Origin: Myxococcales bacterium
GTDB taxonomy: Bacteria > Myxococcota_A > Polyangia > Polyangiales > Polyangiaceae
DNA length: 64,000 nucleotides
Direction: 5' to 3'
Assembly (NCBI GenBank): GCA_903642325.1
Contig: CAHJWM010000002.1
Location: forward strand, 62,001 to 126,000
Positions 1-10,567 of the stretch are shown in pieces; the stretch's first letter is position 1, and each line of letters starts with the position of its first letter. The position numbers were made by a program, and so were the translations under genes. Below the pieces are notes generated by a model, which saw only the letters and a list, made by a program, of their open reading frames with translations, had not been told where the DNA came from and did not search any database.

Positions 1-1376
1 CCGAGCTTCGTGAGCTCGGTATCACGGTCGTCGAGGTCATGCCGGTTGCCGCATTCGCGGGCACGCGTGGTTGGGGATATGACGGTGTTGGGCTATTCGC
101 GCCGTTCGCCGGTTACGGGTCGCCCGAGCAGCTCGGCTTGTTCGTCGACGCGGTGCATGCTCAGGGCATGAGCGTGATTTTGGACGTGGTTTACAACCAT
201 TTGGGCCCAGACGGAAATGCCCTACCGGCCTTTTCGGATGGCTACTTCGATAGCGAACGTACCAATCCGTGGGGCAAAGCTCCCGCTCTGGAAAAACCTG
301 CGTTTCGCCGGTTCGTTTGCGACAATGCACGCTATTGGCTGAACACCTTCGGGTTCGATGGGCTGCGTTTAGATGCAACGCACGAGCTCGAGCCCGGGGG
401 CGAGCCTCACATCCTGGCGTCTATCGCCCGGGTCGCCGAGGGTTGCACGCCACCGGCGGTGCTGATGGCGGAGGACAGCCGCAATCAGCCCAACGTGCTG
501 CTCGAACACGGGATCGGCGCTGTCTGGAGCGACGACTTCCATCACTCGCTTCACGTCTTGCTGACGCGCGAGCAGGACGGTTATTACGGCGGCTACACGG
601 GCGAGCTGAAGGAGCTCGCGAGCATCATCGAGCGCGGGCAACTGTACGAAGGCCAGGTCTTTGCTCCAAGCGGAAAGCCGCGCGGCGCGCCGGCGGTGGG
701 CCTCGGGCCCGAACGTTTCCTGTTTGCGCTGCAGAACCACGATCAGGTAGGCAACCGCGCGCACGGCGATCGCCTGCAGGCGCTGAGCGGTGTCGATGCC
801 TACCGCGCGGCGTCGCTTTTGCTCTTGTTTCTGCCGGCAACCCCGTTGCTCTTCATGGGCCAGGAGTGGGCTTGCAGCGCTCCGTTCCAGTTTTTCAGCG
901 ATCACTCGGGCGAGCTCGGACACGCAGTGAGCAAGGGCCGCCGCGAGGAATTCGCGCACTTTGCCGCCTTTCGCGACTCGGATCCAGATTCCCTACCCGA
1001 TCCTCAAGCGGAAGCTACGTTCCTGCGCTGTAAGCTGGACTGGTCGGAGAGGCGGTGGCCCGAGCAGGCCCAGACGTTGTCCTTGTACACTCGCGCGCTC
1101 GCGCTGCGGCGGACAGACCCAGTACTGCAAGCGCGCGGCGAGCTGCGCGCCGGCACGGTCGGGCAAACGCTTTGGATCATTCGCAGCGGCCCGAGCGGCG
1201 AACGCCTGCTGCTGTTCAACCCCGGGCCTGCGACCACGCTGATGGAGGTCGCCGGGCGTTCGGCCGCCGATGCTCGGGCTCTTCTGTCGAGCCATGCCCT
1301 GAATCCGAGCTCGTCGTTCGAGCTTGCGGCTAAGAGCTCGACTATTTACATCTTGGACAATACGGCGAAAGCGTAA
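1..1376 (+). CDS. treZ: Malto-oligosyltrehalose trehalohydrolase, 5' end outside window
   Basis: This GH13 enzyme releases trehalose from maltooligosyl-trehalose, the second step of the TreY/TreZ route from glycogen or maltodextrin. The frame is open to the left edge (codons start at base 3), so the N-terminal region, normally including a carbohydrate-binding domain, is missing; 457 residues are visible. GH13 landmarks appear in order: DVVYNHLGPDGN, the nucleophile region GLRLDATHEL, the acid/base region VLMAEDSRN and the third catalytic Asp in QNHDQVGNRAHGDRL. The HDQVGNRAxGDRL form is typical of TreZ rather than branching enzyme. treY follows 10 bases downstream on the same strand, so the two are probably cotranscribed. 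Confidence 0.95.
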   Translation, partial: ELRELGITVVEVMPVAAFAGTRGWGYDGVGLFAPFAGYGSPEQLGLFVDAVHAQGMSVILDVVYNHLGPDGNALPAFSDGYFDSERTNPWGKAPALEKPAFRRFVCDNARYWLNTFGFDGLRLDATHELEPGGEPHILASIARVAEGCTPPAVLMAEDSRNQPNVLLEHGIGAVWSDDFHHSLHVLLTREQDGYYGGYTGELKELASIIERGQLYEGQVFAPSGKPRGAPAVGLGPERFLFALQNHDQVGNRAHGDRLQALSGVDAYRAASLLLLFLPATPLLFMGQEWACSAPFQFFSDHSGELGHAVSKGRREEFAHFAAFRDSDPDSLPDPQAEATFLRCKLDWSERRWPEQAQTLSLYTRALALRRTDPVLQARGELRAGTVGQTLWIIRSGPSGERLLLFNPGPATTLMEVAGRSAADARALLSSHALNPSSSFELAAKSSTIYILDNTAKA

Positions 1377-1386
1377 GACACACGCG

Positions 1387-4191
1387 ATGCGCATACCGAG
1401 TTCTACTTACCGTTTACAGCTTCACGCGGGCTTCGGTTTTTATGATGCCGCCCGAATCGCCAGCTACTTAGAGCGGCTGGGCGTTTCGGAGGTCTACACA
1501 TCGCCGATCTTCAAAGCCGCCCCCGCTAGCACACACGGCTACGATGTTCTCGACCACGATCAGTTGAATCCCGAGCTCGGCGGCCCGGCTGGCTTCGATG
1601 CCTTGAGCGAGGCCGTCAAGTCACGTGACTTGGGTCTGATCGTCGACTTCGTACCCAATCACATGGGGGTCGGGGCGAACGGGAACCGCTTTTGGGAGGA
1701 TGTACTCGAGCATGGGCAAGCTTCCGAGCGAGCGGACTACTTCGACATTGATTGGCAGCCTCCTAAGGAGACTCTAAGCCGCAAAATTTTGCTGCCCCTC
1801 TTACCCGATCAGTACGGAGTGAGCTTGGAAAGCGGCTACTTCGGATTAGGCTTCGACGGCACGGCGATCCGACTGCACGCGGGCTCGCGCACGCTGCCAC
1901 TCCGGCCCCAAAGCTTGGGCCGAGTGTTGGGCCGGGTCGCGGATCTGTTGGAAGCCAGTGGCGCGCCTGACGGGCTCGAAGAGCTACGTCGGCTAGCACA
2001 CGATTTTTCGGAGCTCGACGAAGGCGATTCGGCGCGTCCGGCTGCGACCGAAAACTATCGCAGCCAGGCGCGGTCGTTGCAGCTCGAGCTCGGCGCATTG
2101 GTCCGCGGGGCTAGAATCCAGCCAGCGCTGGAGCAGGCGTTGAGCTCGCTTTCCGGAACTGTTTCGCAGTCAGCGAGCTTCGATTTCTTGGATGAGCTGC
2201 TGCGTGCACAGCACTATCGCTTGAGTGCTTGGCGCTTGGCGCTCGAGGCCGTCAACTACCGCCGCTTCTTCGATGTGACCGAGCTCGCATCGCTTCGCGT
2301 GGAGTTACCCCAGGTATTCGATGAAAGCCACCGCACACTCCTAGCGCTGGTCGAGCAAGGGAAGATCAGCGGCATTCGCCTAGATCATATCGACGGCCTG
2401 TTCGATCCGATCGGCTACCTTCGCCACCTTGCGGATCGTCTACAGCAAGCGCTACCAGGCTCCGATCCGGGCGAGCTGCCCGTGTTTGTCGTGGTCGAGA
2501 AGATCCTGGCCCCGGCCGAGGTTTTGCCGGCAAGCTTTCGGGCGCACGGCACGACCGGCTACGAGTTTGCCCGAGTGGCAGGCGGGGTTCTCACGGACCG
2601 CCGAGCCGAGCTCAATTTGTCGAGCACCTACCGCCGCTTCACCGGCGATCTCGCAAGCTTTGCTGACCATTTGTTGGCGGCCAAGCGCGACGTGTTGTCG
2701 TCCCTGCTTGCGAGCGACGCAGCCATGCTTTCGCGGGCGCTGGAGCGATTGGCCGAACAGGACCGGCGCTGGCGAGATTTGACTTGGCGCAGCCTGCACG
2801 ATGCACTCGTCGAAGTGATGGCTGCGTTCGGCGCGTATCGTAGCTACGTGCGGCCCGATGGCTCACGGACCCCGGAGGACGAGGCCCTCATCAACGGCGC
2901 GGTCGCGGCGGCGATTCGCAGAAATCCAACGACCAGCCGCGGCGCGTATCAATTTCTGCGCTCGCTGTTGCTCATGGATAGCGCGCTTCCAGGCGCGCGT
3001 GAGTTTGCCATGCGCTTTCAGCAAACGACTGGCCCAGTAACGGCAAAAGCGCTTGAAGACACCGCGTTTTATCGCTTCACCCGGAACGTGACCGACAACG
3101 AGGTCGGCAGCCGCCCAGACCGTATCGGGCTCGAGCTGTCGGAGCTGCACACTCAAAATTCAATCGAACAGAGCGAGCACAGGCTGTCGCTCACCGCGAC
3201 GTCCACGCACGACACCAAGCGCGGCGAGGACTTGCGCGCGCGGCTTAGTATGCTGTCCGAGCTGCCAAATACCTGGCGGCGCACGGTGCACGACCTGGCG
3301 CGTATAGCTTCCAAACATCGCGCGGCGTACGAAGGCAGCGAAGCGCCAGCGCGCTCGGACGAATACCTCTATTATCAGGTGCTGATTGGCGTCGTTCCGT
3401 TCGGCAGCCCGCAAGATTTCTTCGCCGCTCCGGACACGCAGACTCGCTTGCAGGCCTATATGCTGAAGGCTTGCCGCGAAGCCAAAACCCACACGTCGTG
3501 GCTCAATCCGAACCCAGGTTACGAAACCGCACTTGAAAACTTCATCGCGAGCACCCTTCAAGACCAGGCGTTCGCTGCGCAAGTACTGCGCTTTTGTCGT
3601 CGAATCGACAGCTACGCGGCGTGCAAAGCGTTGTCCCAGCTAACCCTGAAGATGTGCTCGCCAGGGGTGCCCGACACCTACCAAGGTTCCGAGGTCTGGC
3701 ATCAAGTGTTGGTCGACCCGGACAATCGGCGACCGGTAAACTACGCGGCGCTGGATGCACAGCTTGCCGCACTCGAGGAACGACTTAGCGAACGTGCGAG
3801 ACTCATTCCCGAATTGCTGGAAACGTACGCAGATGGGCGAGTCAAGCTCTTCGTAACCAGTGAGCTACTTCGCTTGCGGCGCGCAGAGCCAGAGTTGTTT
3901 CGAAGCCGCTACACCCCGCTCGACGCGGGCCCGAACGCGATTGCGTTCGCTCGGGGCGAAGGCCGGTGCGAGCTCGTATGCGTCGTCGCGCGTTTTCCGT
4001 TTCGTGTGACTCGAGGGCGCGCTCCTTGGCCGCTCGGCCCGCAATGGCAAGACCAGCGCCTATCTGGCCCCGGCCTCTCCGGCACCTACCGCGACGTGCT
4101 CACTCATGAGGAACTAGAGCTTCAGGAAACCGCGCTCCTTTCCCATGTCTTGTCGCGTTTTCCCGTCGCGGTCCTGCGCCGGGCGAAGTGA
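1387..4191 (+). CDS. treY: Malto-oligosyltrehalose synthase
   Basis: TreY is a GH13 intramolecular transglucosylase that turns the reducing-end alpha-1,4 bond of maltodextrins into alpha-1,1, giving maltooligosyl-trehalose for TreZ. The protein has 934 residues, a normal length. It opens with MRIPSSTYRLQLHAGFGF, the usual TreY N-terminus, which is why the ATG at 1387 is preferred over an in-frame start at 1324 inside treZ. Visible motifs are GLIVDFVPNHMGVG, the nucleophile region GIRLDHIDGL, the acid/base region VVVEKIL and TSTHDTKRGEDLRARL near the C-terminal half. The gene follows treZ closely and converges on the treS fusion. Confidence 0.96.
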   Translation: MRIPSSTYRLQLHAGFGFYDAARIASYLERLGVSEVYTSPIFKAAPASTHGYDVLDHDQLNPELGGPAGFDALSEAVKSRDLGLIVDFVPNHMGVGANGNRFWEDVLEHGQASERADYFDIDWQPPKETLSRKILLPLLPDQYGVSLESGYFGLGFDGTAIRLHAGSRTLPLRPQSLGRVLGRVADLLEASGAPDGLEELRRLAHDFSELDEGDSARPAATENYRSQARSLQLELGALVRGARIQPALEQALSSLSGTVSQSASFDFLDELLRAQHYRLSAWRLALEAVNYRRFFDVTELASLRVELPQVFDESHRTLLALVEQGKISGIRLDHIDGLFDPIGYLRHLADRLQQALPGSDPGELPVFVVVEKILAPAEVLPASFRAHGTTGYEFARVAGGVLTDRRAELNLSSTYRRFTGDLASFADHLLAAKRDVLSSLLASDAAMLSRALERLAEQDRRWRDLTWRSLHDALVEVMAAFGAYRSYVRPDGSRTPEDEALINGAVAAAIRRNPTTSRGAYQFLRSLLLMDSALPGAREFAMRFQQTTGPVTAKALEDTAFYRFTRNVTDNEVGSRPDRIGLELSELHTQNSIEQSEHRLSLTATSTHDTKRGEDLRARLSMLSELPNTWRRTVHDLARIASKHRAAYEGSEAPARSDEYLYYQVLIGVVPFGSPQDFFAAPDTQTRLQAYMLKACREAKTHTSWLNPNPGYETALENFIASTLQDQAFAAQVLRFCRRIDSYAACKALSQLTLKMCSPGVPDTYQGSEVWHQVLVDPDNRRPVNYAALDAQLAALEERLSERARLIPELLETYADGRVKLFVTSELLRLRRAEPELFRSRYTPLDAGPNAIAFARGEGRCELVCVVARFPFRVTRGRAPWPLGPQWQDQRLSGPGLSGTYRDVLTHEELELQETALLSHVLSRFPVAVLRRAK

Positions 4192-4236
4192 GGCCAACTT
4201 CTTCTTGCGTTTAGCCTGGTAGAGGAACTGCTGCCC

Positions 4237-7200
4237 TCAGGCTTTGGCTCCGGCAATCCGAGCCAACCCGGCCAAGGGCACCGGGACCCAAGTCGGTCGG
4301 TTATTCAACTCGTAGTTGACCTCGTACAACACCTTTTCGAGCTCGTAGAACTCGAGCAGCACACGCGCTGATTCGGGTGTCTTCGGGCAATACGATTCTC
4401 CGGCAATACCGGCGAGGTAAGTGCGCACGTAGCTCACACAAACCCACGCCCGGAATGCCTCGGCCCAGGGCGCGAGCCGAGCTCGATCTTCCGGGCGCAG
4501 TCGCTCGGATCGCAGCGCGCTCTCCGCCGCATAGGCGAAAGAACGCATCATGCCCGCCACATCGCGAAGCGGGCTGCGCTTGTAACGGCGATCCGACAGC
4601 GGCCGCCCCGGCTCCCCTTCGAAGTCGATAATCACGAAATCGTCGCCGGTGAACAGAACCTGGCCTAGGTGATAGTCCCCATGGCAGCGGATGCGCGTGA
4701 CCTCCGCCTTCGCGCGCGTGACGAGCCTGAGCTTGTCGTCTATCGCCGTCTGTTGTGCGAGCACGCGCTGAGCGAGCTCGCGCGCATCTTCGGGGAGGGT
4801 AGCTCGGCTGTCGCGCAGCTTCGCAAAACCGCGCGCAAGCTCGCTATGTGCGCTTTGATAGAGCGAATGCTGGTGCAGCACGCTGAACGGCTCCTGGCCG
4901 AAGCCGCGCTCGGACGTTACGCTGCCCAGGGCGCGATGCATCTCAGCGGTCCGCTCGGCGAGCAGCCGCACGAGCGTGAAGTAGGGGCTAGCCAAGCGCA
5001 CGAGCTCATCCGGAATCGCATCCGTGCATTCAGCCGGATGGGCACTAGGCGCAGGAACGACTTCCGCCGAGCCTTCGTTGGTCACGATTCGCTCGAAGAA
5101 AGTGAACAGAGACTCGAGCGTGACGGACCACGCGCTGCCACGGTTCTCGACGTATTCGCTGAGCACGGCGAGCGTACGCGTTCCTAGATCAGAGCTCAGC
5201 TCGAGCACCCCGACCGGGTGCGGAACCTTGGCGGGCGGGGTGGCTTTTGCGAGAAACCGCCCCACCTCGAGTTCCATGTTAGCTCCGACCTCTACTTTCC
5301 GGAGCAACTTGAGCAACCAAGTGGAGCCGTATAAAATCGTCGAGTTGCTTTGGTCGAAGGGCAGGAAGCGCGGCTCGAGTGCCGCCGCCTCGGGCTCCGA
5401 GCCGATGCCGGCAAACAACTGGCCTCGGAGCGAACCGTTCTCGCTCGGCAGTGCTTTTTGGTCTCGAAACATATCGAGCAACGTCTGCGCGAAGGCGCGT
5501 GAGCTGCTCGCATCGAGCAGTGCGCCATGTGCTGTTTGTCCCTCCGCCGGCGAGCTGATCTCCACGTCCGCGACCAGCGACGCTCGGAGCTCGGAGCTCG
5601 CATCCTGAGTCGCCACCGCAAAGCGGAGCGGCATCGAGTAGACCTCACGCGAGCCGTCGTCCAACTCGACGGCAAGCAATACCAGGCAGTGATCGCTCGC
5701 GCCGGGCAAGCCAAACAAAGAGATCTCTTCAATCTCCGAGCTCTTGATGCCAACCGCTTTGCTCCGGTACCAACGTTGCTCGCGCGCGTATCGACTGAGC
5801 CGTTCCGCCAGCGCGCTGCGCGCAGGCTCAGCTGCGAAGTTTTGCCATGACCCGGACAATAGAAGTGGGCCGAGCTCCGCGCTTGCGCGCGTGCCTTGAT
5901 TGGATTCGAGGGAAAACCAAAACACCTGATGCCCACCCAAAGTCAGCGGATAAGGGCGATCGGCGATCTCGGGGAAGCGGCTGCGCCCGAAGAGCTCGCG
6001 CGGCATGCTGCCCAAGTGCTCGGCCAAATCCAACTGCGTGTACTGGGCATTGCGGGACAAATTCGCGACCACTAAGATCCGCTCGTTCTCGTCCTCACGG
6101 AGAAATGCCAGCACTTTCGGATTGCTCGCGCTCAAAAACCGCAGCCTGCCGCGGCTCAGCACGCGGTGCCGCTTACGCATGGCGATGAGTTGCTTCATCG
6201 ACCACAAAAGCGACGCCGGGTTTTCTTGCTGAGTCGCGACGTTGACTGCCTCGTAGTGATATTCAGGCTCGACGATAACGGGTAAATATAGACGCTGCGG
6301 ACTGGCCTTCGAGAAACCGGCGTTGCGATCGGAGTCCCACTGCATGGGAGTCCGCACCCCATCGCGGTCGCCGAGGTAAATATTGTCGCCCATGCCGATC
6401 TCGTCCCCGTAATAGAGGACCGGGGTGCCCGGCAACGCGAAGAGCAGCGCGTTCAAAAGCTCCACGCGGCGCCGTTCGCGGAGCAAGGGAAACAGGCGGC
6501 GCCGAATACCGAGATTGATACGGGCACGGTCCTCCGCCGCGTACACCCGATACATGTAGTCCCGGTCTTCGTCGGTCACCATTTCCAGCGTCAGCTCATC
6601 GTGATTACGCAGGAACGTGGCCCATTGGCAAGACTCGGGGATGGCCGGCGTCTGCTGCAGAATATCGACGATCGGAAATGCATCCTCGCTGTGTAACGCC
6701 ATGAAGAGGCGCGGCATCAACGGGAAGTGGAAGTTCATATGACATTCGTCGCCGTTACCGAAGTAAGCCGCTGCGTCCACTGGCCATTGATTGGCCTCGG
6801 CGAGCAGCATGCGATTTTTGAACTTCTGGTCGACGCGCGCGCGAAGCTTCTTCAGAAAAGCGTGCGTTTCCGGCAAATTTTCGCAGTTGGTGCCCTCTCG
6901 CTCGTAAAGGTAGGGCACGGCGTCGAGGCGTACGCCATCCACGCCTAGCTCGAGCCAGTAGTCCAACACTTTGAAAATGGCTTCATGAACCTCGGGGTTG
7001 TCGAAGTTCAGGTCTGGCTGGTGGCTGTAGAAACGGTGCCAATAATAGGCCTTCGCGATCGGGTCCCAGGTCCAGTTCGAGACCTCGAAATCCTGGAAGA
7101 TCACTCGTGCATCGGGGTATTTGTCGGCGCGATCACTCCATACGTACAGTTCACGCTCTGGTGAACCTGGCGGGCTGATTCGCGCGCGTTGAAACCAAGC

Positions 7201-7581
7201 GTGGTCGCTGGATGTGTGATTGATGACGAGCTCGGTGATCACGCGCATGCCTCGGGCGTGCGCCGCGTCTAGAAACCGCTTGAAGTCGTCGAGCGTGCCG
7301 TAGTTGGCGTGGATGCCGAAGTAATCGGCAATGTCGTAGCCGCCGTCACGGAGTGGCGACGGATAGAAAGGCAATAGCCAGAGCGCGGTGACGCCTAGGT
7401 CGGCCAAGTAATCGAGCTTTTCCACGAGCCCTGCGAAATCCCCGATGCCGTCGCCGTTCGAGTCGGCGTACGCGCGCACGTGGAGTTCGTAGATCAGCGC
7501 GTCCTTGTACCACTCGGGGTCGTCACTCAGCGTGGGGTAGGATCGCAAACGCTTCGCTTTACGCTCGATTGACGCGGACAT
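4237..7581 (-). CDS. treS: Trehalose synthase / maltokinase fusion
   Basis: This 1114-residue protein joins a TreS domain (about residues 15-560), which interconverts maltose and trehalose, to a C-terminal maltokinase domain (about 600-1105), which makes maltose 1-phosphate. In TreS the GH13 residues are visible: Asp220 in [13 protein letters not shown], Glu262 in [10 protein letters not shown] and Asp328 in [12 protein letters not shown]. The kinase part keeps the aminoglycoside-phosphotransferase-like catalytic and metal motifs [11 protein letters not shown] and VIIDFEGEP. In other bacteria maltose 1-phosphate feeds GlgE for alpha-glucan synthesis; no glgE or glgB is seen in this window. 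The gene converges on treY with a 45-base gap, so trehalose made by TreYZ could be rerouted here. Confidence 0.95.
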   Translation of the reverse strand: MSASIERKAKRLRSYPTLSDDPEWYKDALIYELHVRAYADSNGDGIGDFAGLVEKLDYLADLGVTALWLLPFYPSPLRDGGYDIADYFGIHANYGTLDDFKRFLDAAHARGMRVITELVINHTSSDHAWFQRARISPPGSPERELYVWSDRADKYPDARVIFQDFEVSNWTWDPIAKAYYWHRFYSHQPDLNFDNPEVHEAIFKVLDYWLELGVDGVRLDAVPYLYEREGTNCENLPETHAFLKKLRARVDQKFKNRMLLAEANQWPVDAAAYFGNGDECHMNFHFPLMPRLFMALHSEDAFPIVDILQQTPAIPESCQWATFLRNHDELTLEMVTDEDRDYMYRVYAAEDRARINLGIRRRLFPLLRERRRVELLNALLFALPGTPVLYYGDEIGMGDNIYLGDRDGVRTPMQWDSDRNAGFSKASPQRLYLPVIVEPEYHYEAVNVATQQENPASLLWSMKQLIAMRKRHRVLSRGRLRFLSASNPKVLAFLREDENERILVVANLSRNAQYTQLDLAEHLGSMPRELFGRSRFPEIADRPYPLTLGGHQVFWFSLESNQGTRASAELGPLLLSGSWQNFAAEPARSALAERLSRYAREQRWYRSKAVGIKSSEIEEISLFGLPGASDHCLVLLAVELDDGSREVYSMPLRFAVATQDASSELRASLVADVEISSPAEGQTAHGALLDASSSRAFAQTLLDMFRDQKALPSENGSLRGQLFAGIGSEPEAAALEPRFLPFDQSNSTILYGSTWLLKLLRKVEVGANMELEVGRFLAKATPPAKVPHPVGVLELSSDLGTRTLAVLSEYVENRGSAWSVTLESLFTFFERIVTNEGSAEVVPAPSAHPAECTDAIPDELVRLASPYFTLVRLLAERTAEMHRALGSVTSERGFGQEPFSVLHQHSLYQSAHSELARGFAKLRDSRATLPEDARELAQRVLAQQTAIDDKLRLVTRAKAEVTRIRCHGDYHLGQVLFTGDDFVIIDFEGEPGRPLSDRRYKRSPLRDVAGMMRSFAYAAESALRSERLRPEDRARLAPWAEAFRAWVCVSYVRTYLAGIAGESYCPKTPESARVLLEFYELEKVLYEVNYELNNRPTWVPVPLAGLARIAGAKA

Positions 7582-7801
7582 GGTGCTCGCTCGGGGGATA
7601 AGGTGAGAACGGGGTATCGATTAGAATAGTGCGCGGTGGTCGCCAGGTGGCAACGCAGCTCACGCTAGCGGCGGACCTAGTCCGCACGCTAGACGAGAAT
7701 GTAGCAACCCCAAAGGGCTCAGCGCGGCGCTCGACCGGGGCCGACCAATGGCGCTCGGTGCAACCAAACGGGACGGCTGAGCGGGGTGCCTCATGTACGC
7801 G

Positions 7802-8188
7802 CTAAGCGGGGCGACTGCGTAGCTCGGTCAGGCGGCTAGTCAAGGACGCTACCCCGGGCAACGCGCGAGCTCGAGCCTCGAGATCCGATTTGTCGGACGC
7901 ACTGGGGACCGTTCCGTAGAGCGTCACCTGGCCGCCGTCTACCTCTACTCGCAAGTCAGTCACGTCGATGTGGCCCTGGGCTAAAGCCTTCTGCACTGCC
8001 TCTCCCAGCTGCTTATCGCTCGCGCTCGCGGGAAGATCCTGCGCGGCGTCGGGTTCGCTCCCCTTCGCGACCTGGTGGCTGTAGTCTTCACCAAACCCCC
8101 CAACCGCGTTGTCGTCATAGCCGAATACGCCATGCTCGCGCGTCGCGGGCTCCAGCGGCGCGCCGGCCTCGGGCTTATCACCAGACAT
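7802..8188 (-). CDS. BON-domain protein
   Basis: A 128-residue protein without an evident signal peptide. The C-terminal half, about residues 57-125, has the BON pattern: an initial helix (AVQKALAQGHIDVTDLRVEV), a strand with VTLYGTVPSASDKSDLEARA, then PGVASLTSRL. BON domains bind phospholipid or other ligands and occur in osmotic-stress proteins such as OsmY; the N-terminal half is a polar linker of unknown role. Its ATG directly follows the stop codon of the small upstream gene, so the two are probably translated together. The exact role cannot be read from sequence. Confidence 0.8.
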   Translation of the reverse strand: MSGDKPEAGAPLEPATREHGVFGYDDNAVGGFGEDYSHQVAKGSEPDAAQDLPASASDKQLGEAVQKALAQGHIDVTDLRVEVDGGQVTLYGTVPSASDKSDLEARARALPGVASLTSRLTELRSRPA

Positions 8189-8443
8189 TTAATGACCCGC
8201 CGTGCGGAACGCATCACTCAGCAATTTCGCATCAACGCTGGGCTCTGGCTGGCGCGAATCCGAGTGGTCGGTGTCCACTGCCTCGAGCTCGACGCGACTC
8301 GAAACTTCTGAGCAAGCTCCCGCAACAAGAGCGACCGCGGCTTCCCGCGTGCGGCGGGAGGACACGGGTGCTGGCATCGGCAAGGTATCGCGATCGCTGT
8401 CGTCTTGCGCCGCATCGCGCGGGGCGGCCGAATTTTCCGACAC
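8189..8443 (-). CDS. Small hypothetical protein upstream of BON gene
   Basis: An 84-residue polar protein I do not recognise. The start is a GTG at 8443 preceded by a good ribosome-binding site, AGGAG at 8451-8455, seven bases away. The stop codon TAA is immediately followed by the ATG of the BON gene. The sequence is acidic and proline-rich with a short alanine/valine stretch (EAAVALVAGACSE) too short for a confident membrane helix. The coupling and ribosome-binding site support a real gene; the low-complexity composition keeps confidence moderate. Confidence 0.5.
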   Translation of the reverse strand: MSENSAAPRDAAQDDSDRDTLPMPAPVSSRRTREAAVALVAGACSEVSSRVELEAVDTDHSDSRQPEPSVDAKLLSDAFRTAGH

Positions 8444-8721
8444 TGGGACACTCCTGGTTGGTAGACGTTGCGATAGAACGAGGTGCACCATTCGCCGACG
8501 CCTGCGGATGAATAGCAAGTGCGGTGCCAGACGCGCTGCTCGGACTGCTCATCCAAAACCGATGACAACGCCGCGCGTGCGCCCCCTCTTCCGCGATTCC
8601 CCCCTGCCCCGCTGTGGCAATTCGTCACGGGACCGCCCGAGCCGCGCGATGTAACGGGTCGCGCAAAACACTGGCACCGAGTATGCACAGCGCTCGGCTG
8701 GAGACGAGAGGAGCACCGCAC

Positions 8722-9012
8722 ATGAACGAGCTCGAACCCCGAAGTTCTACGCGACGCGAAGGCACCCACAAGGACACGGGCACGGCCGAGACAGACGAAA
8801 ACTACGATTTGGTGAGCGTTCTGTACCATTGCCTCAAGGCCGCTGACGCGTGCACGCAATACATTGCCGACGCAGAGGACGCGGGCGACGACGAGCTGGC
8901 AGAATTTTTCGAAAGTGCCCGTCAAGTCCAAAATCGGTTGGCCAGTGACGCGCGGGCGCTACTCGTCGAGCGCATGAGCGACGCTCGTGCGGCAAGCGAC
9001 GAAGAGGGCTGA
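8722..9012 (+). CDS. Small acidic helical protein
   Basis: A 96-residue acidic protein, probably cytoplasmic. The ATG at 8722 is chosen over an upstream in-frame start at 8614 because GAGAGGAG lies just before it. From about residue 28 it is predicted helical by eye: YDLVSVLYHCLKAADACTQY, then ADAEDAGDDELAEFFESARQ, with a helical-hairpin pattern like small ferritin-like or stress proteins. I cannot assign a function. It is divergent from the BON gene pair, sharing a 278-base intergenic region, so both may answer the same stress. Confidence 0.65.
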   Translation: MNELEPRSSTRREGTHKDTGTAETDENYDLVSVLYHCLKAADACTQYIADAEDAGDDELAEFFESARQVQNRLASDARALLVERMSDARAASDEEG

Positions 9013-9052
9013 CCAATCTCGCGCGCGTCAGCCCCGCGACAGGTGAGCCGGC

Positions 9053-10567
9053 TCATCGCGACGACAATGGAGTCGACGGAAGTGTCGAAGGCGTGGTCGG
9101 GGGCGATGAGCCGCGCGTCCGCTCCTTCACGATCCTGCGCACGATCGCGACCAAATCGTCGAGGTCAACGGGCTTTACCAAGAAGCGGTCTGCGCCCAGA
9201 GACGAAAGCAGCTTCCACTCGTTGGGGCCCCCCGAGGCCGTCAGCACCACGATCGGGACGGTGACGGACGCTGGTCTCGCGCGCAGCATGACGGTGGCGG
9301 CCATACCGTCCACCAGAGGCATCTGTAAATCCAAGATCACTACCGAGGCGGGTTTGCGATCGAAGGCCGCCACCGCCGCCTGACCGTCCGCCACCGCCTC
9401 GACTTCTGCGTCCGGGAATTCCGCGCGCAGTTTGATCTCGAGCAGCTCACGAAAATCGTCTTCGTCCTCCGCCACCAAGATGCGCGTGGGCTCGGCACTC
9501 TTGGCCCGAGCGCCTAGAAGGTCGAGCCTGAATTGCTCGACGCTCGCGGTGCGGAGCGCTGGATCTTTGGTCAACGCGCGCAAAATCACCGCGTCCAGGG
9601 CGCGTGGGAGATCAGTTCTCAGGAAGCTCGGACGCACGACGTTGGCGCTGGCGTGCAGACGAATCAGGCCATCATCGCTATTGGAGTCGAAGGGCGGCTG
9701 GCCGGTGAGCAGCTCATACGCGATACAGCCGAGCGAATATAGGTCGCTCGCCGGGCTCGCTGCGACGCGCGCGGCGGTGTCGAGAGTGAGCTCTGGCGCA
9801 ATGTAACCCAGCGTGCCGACTAACTCCTTGATCGCCTTTGCGGTGACATATTTCTGTGCCAGACCCAGGTCCGCCACCCGCACTCTGAACTCCGCGTCGA
9901 GCAGGATGTTCGCGGGTTTCAGGTCGCGATGCACGATGCCCGCGCCGTGCAGCGCGGCAACGCCGAGGCAAATCTCGTCCAGGATGCGCAACGCGAGGTC
10001 AAGGTCCACTGCATGCCTGCACTCGGCGATGACCCGATCGAGCGTGGTGCCCGCCACGAACTCGGTCACGAAATACGGTGACGAGCGGTGCTCGCCAAAG
10101 GCGTGTATGACGAGAACGTTCGGGTGCGTCACTTCCGCCATGGCTCGCGCTTCTTGCAGAAAGCGGTCGTGAAAATGCTTGGCGAAGAGCGACGACTGAA
10201 TCAGCTTGATCGCGACCTTGCGCTTCAAGCGTTGGTCCACGGCCAGCAGGACCACCCCCATCGCCCCGCTGCCTAGCTCACCCTCCACCCGGTAGGTGCC
10301 GCCAATTATGTCCCCCTCTGCGGGGACGGACATCGGGGGCGGCGCAGCCGCAGCCGGCTCGGGTACCAGAAGGTGCTCTAAACCGGGACCTTCCGTTTTT
10401 TCCCGAGGCGTCAGGCCTTCGAGTATGTCCTCGAGCTCGACCAGCGAGGGGGATACGTGCATCGTGGGAGACAACACACCGGAGGACGTCTCCAGCGTTA
10501 CGTGGTGCTCCGCCATCGGTGGGAGCGGAGGCAACGGCGGAAGGGCTGGTTGCTTGGGTGGCGACAT
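9053..10567 (-). CDS. Serine/threonine protein kinase with C-terminal receiver domain
   Basis: A 504-residue cytoplasmic signalling protein. After a proline-rich N-terminus, a Hanks-type kinase spans about residues 88-350: glycine loop GELGSGAMGVV, Lys121 in VAIKLI, catalytic Asp215 in HRDLKPAN, metal-binding DLG at 233-235 instead of the usual DFG, and GTLGYIAPE as activation segment end. A response-regulator receiver follows at about 361-482, with acidic residues in LVAEDEDD, phosphoacceptor Asp413 in VVILDLQMP and Lys465 in FLVKPVD. No output domain follows. So it joins a eukaryote-like kinase to a two-component phosphoacceptor: a histidine kinase could switch Ser/Thr phosphorylation. The ATG at 10567 gives the proline-rich start; 10609 is an alternative. 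Confidence 0.9.
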   Translation of the reverse strand: MSPPKQPALPPLPPLPPMAEHHVTLETSSGVLSPTMHVSPSLVELEDILEGLTPREKTEGPGLEHLLVPEPAAAAPPPMSVPAEGDIIGGTYRVEGELGSGAMGVVLLAVDQRLKRKVAIKLIQSSLFAKHFHDRFLQEARAMAEVTHPNVLVIHAFGEHRSSPYFVTEFVAGTTLDRVIAECRHAVDLDLALRILDEICLGVAALHGAGIVHRDLKPANILLDAEFRVRVADLGLAQKYVTAKAIKELVGTLGYIAPELTLDTAARVAASPASDLYSLGCIAYELLTGQPPFDSNSDDGLIRLHASANVVRPSFLRTDLPRALDAVILRALTKDPALRTASVEQFRLDLLGARAKSAEPTRILVAEDEDDFRELLEIKLRAEFPDAEVEAVADGQAAVAAFDRKPASVVILDLQMPLVDGMAATVMLRARPASVTVPIVVLTASGGPNEWKLLSSLGADRFLVKPVDLDDLVAIVRRIVKERTRGSSPPTTPSTLPSTPLSSR

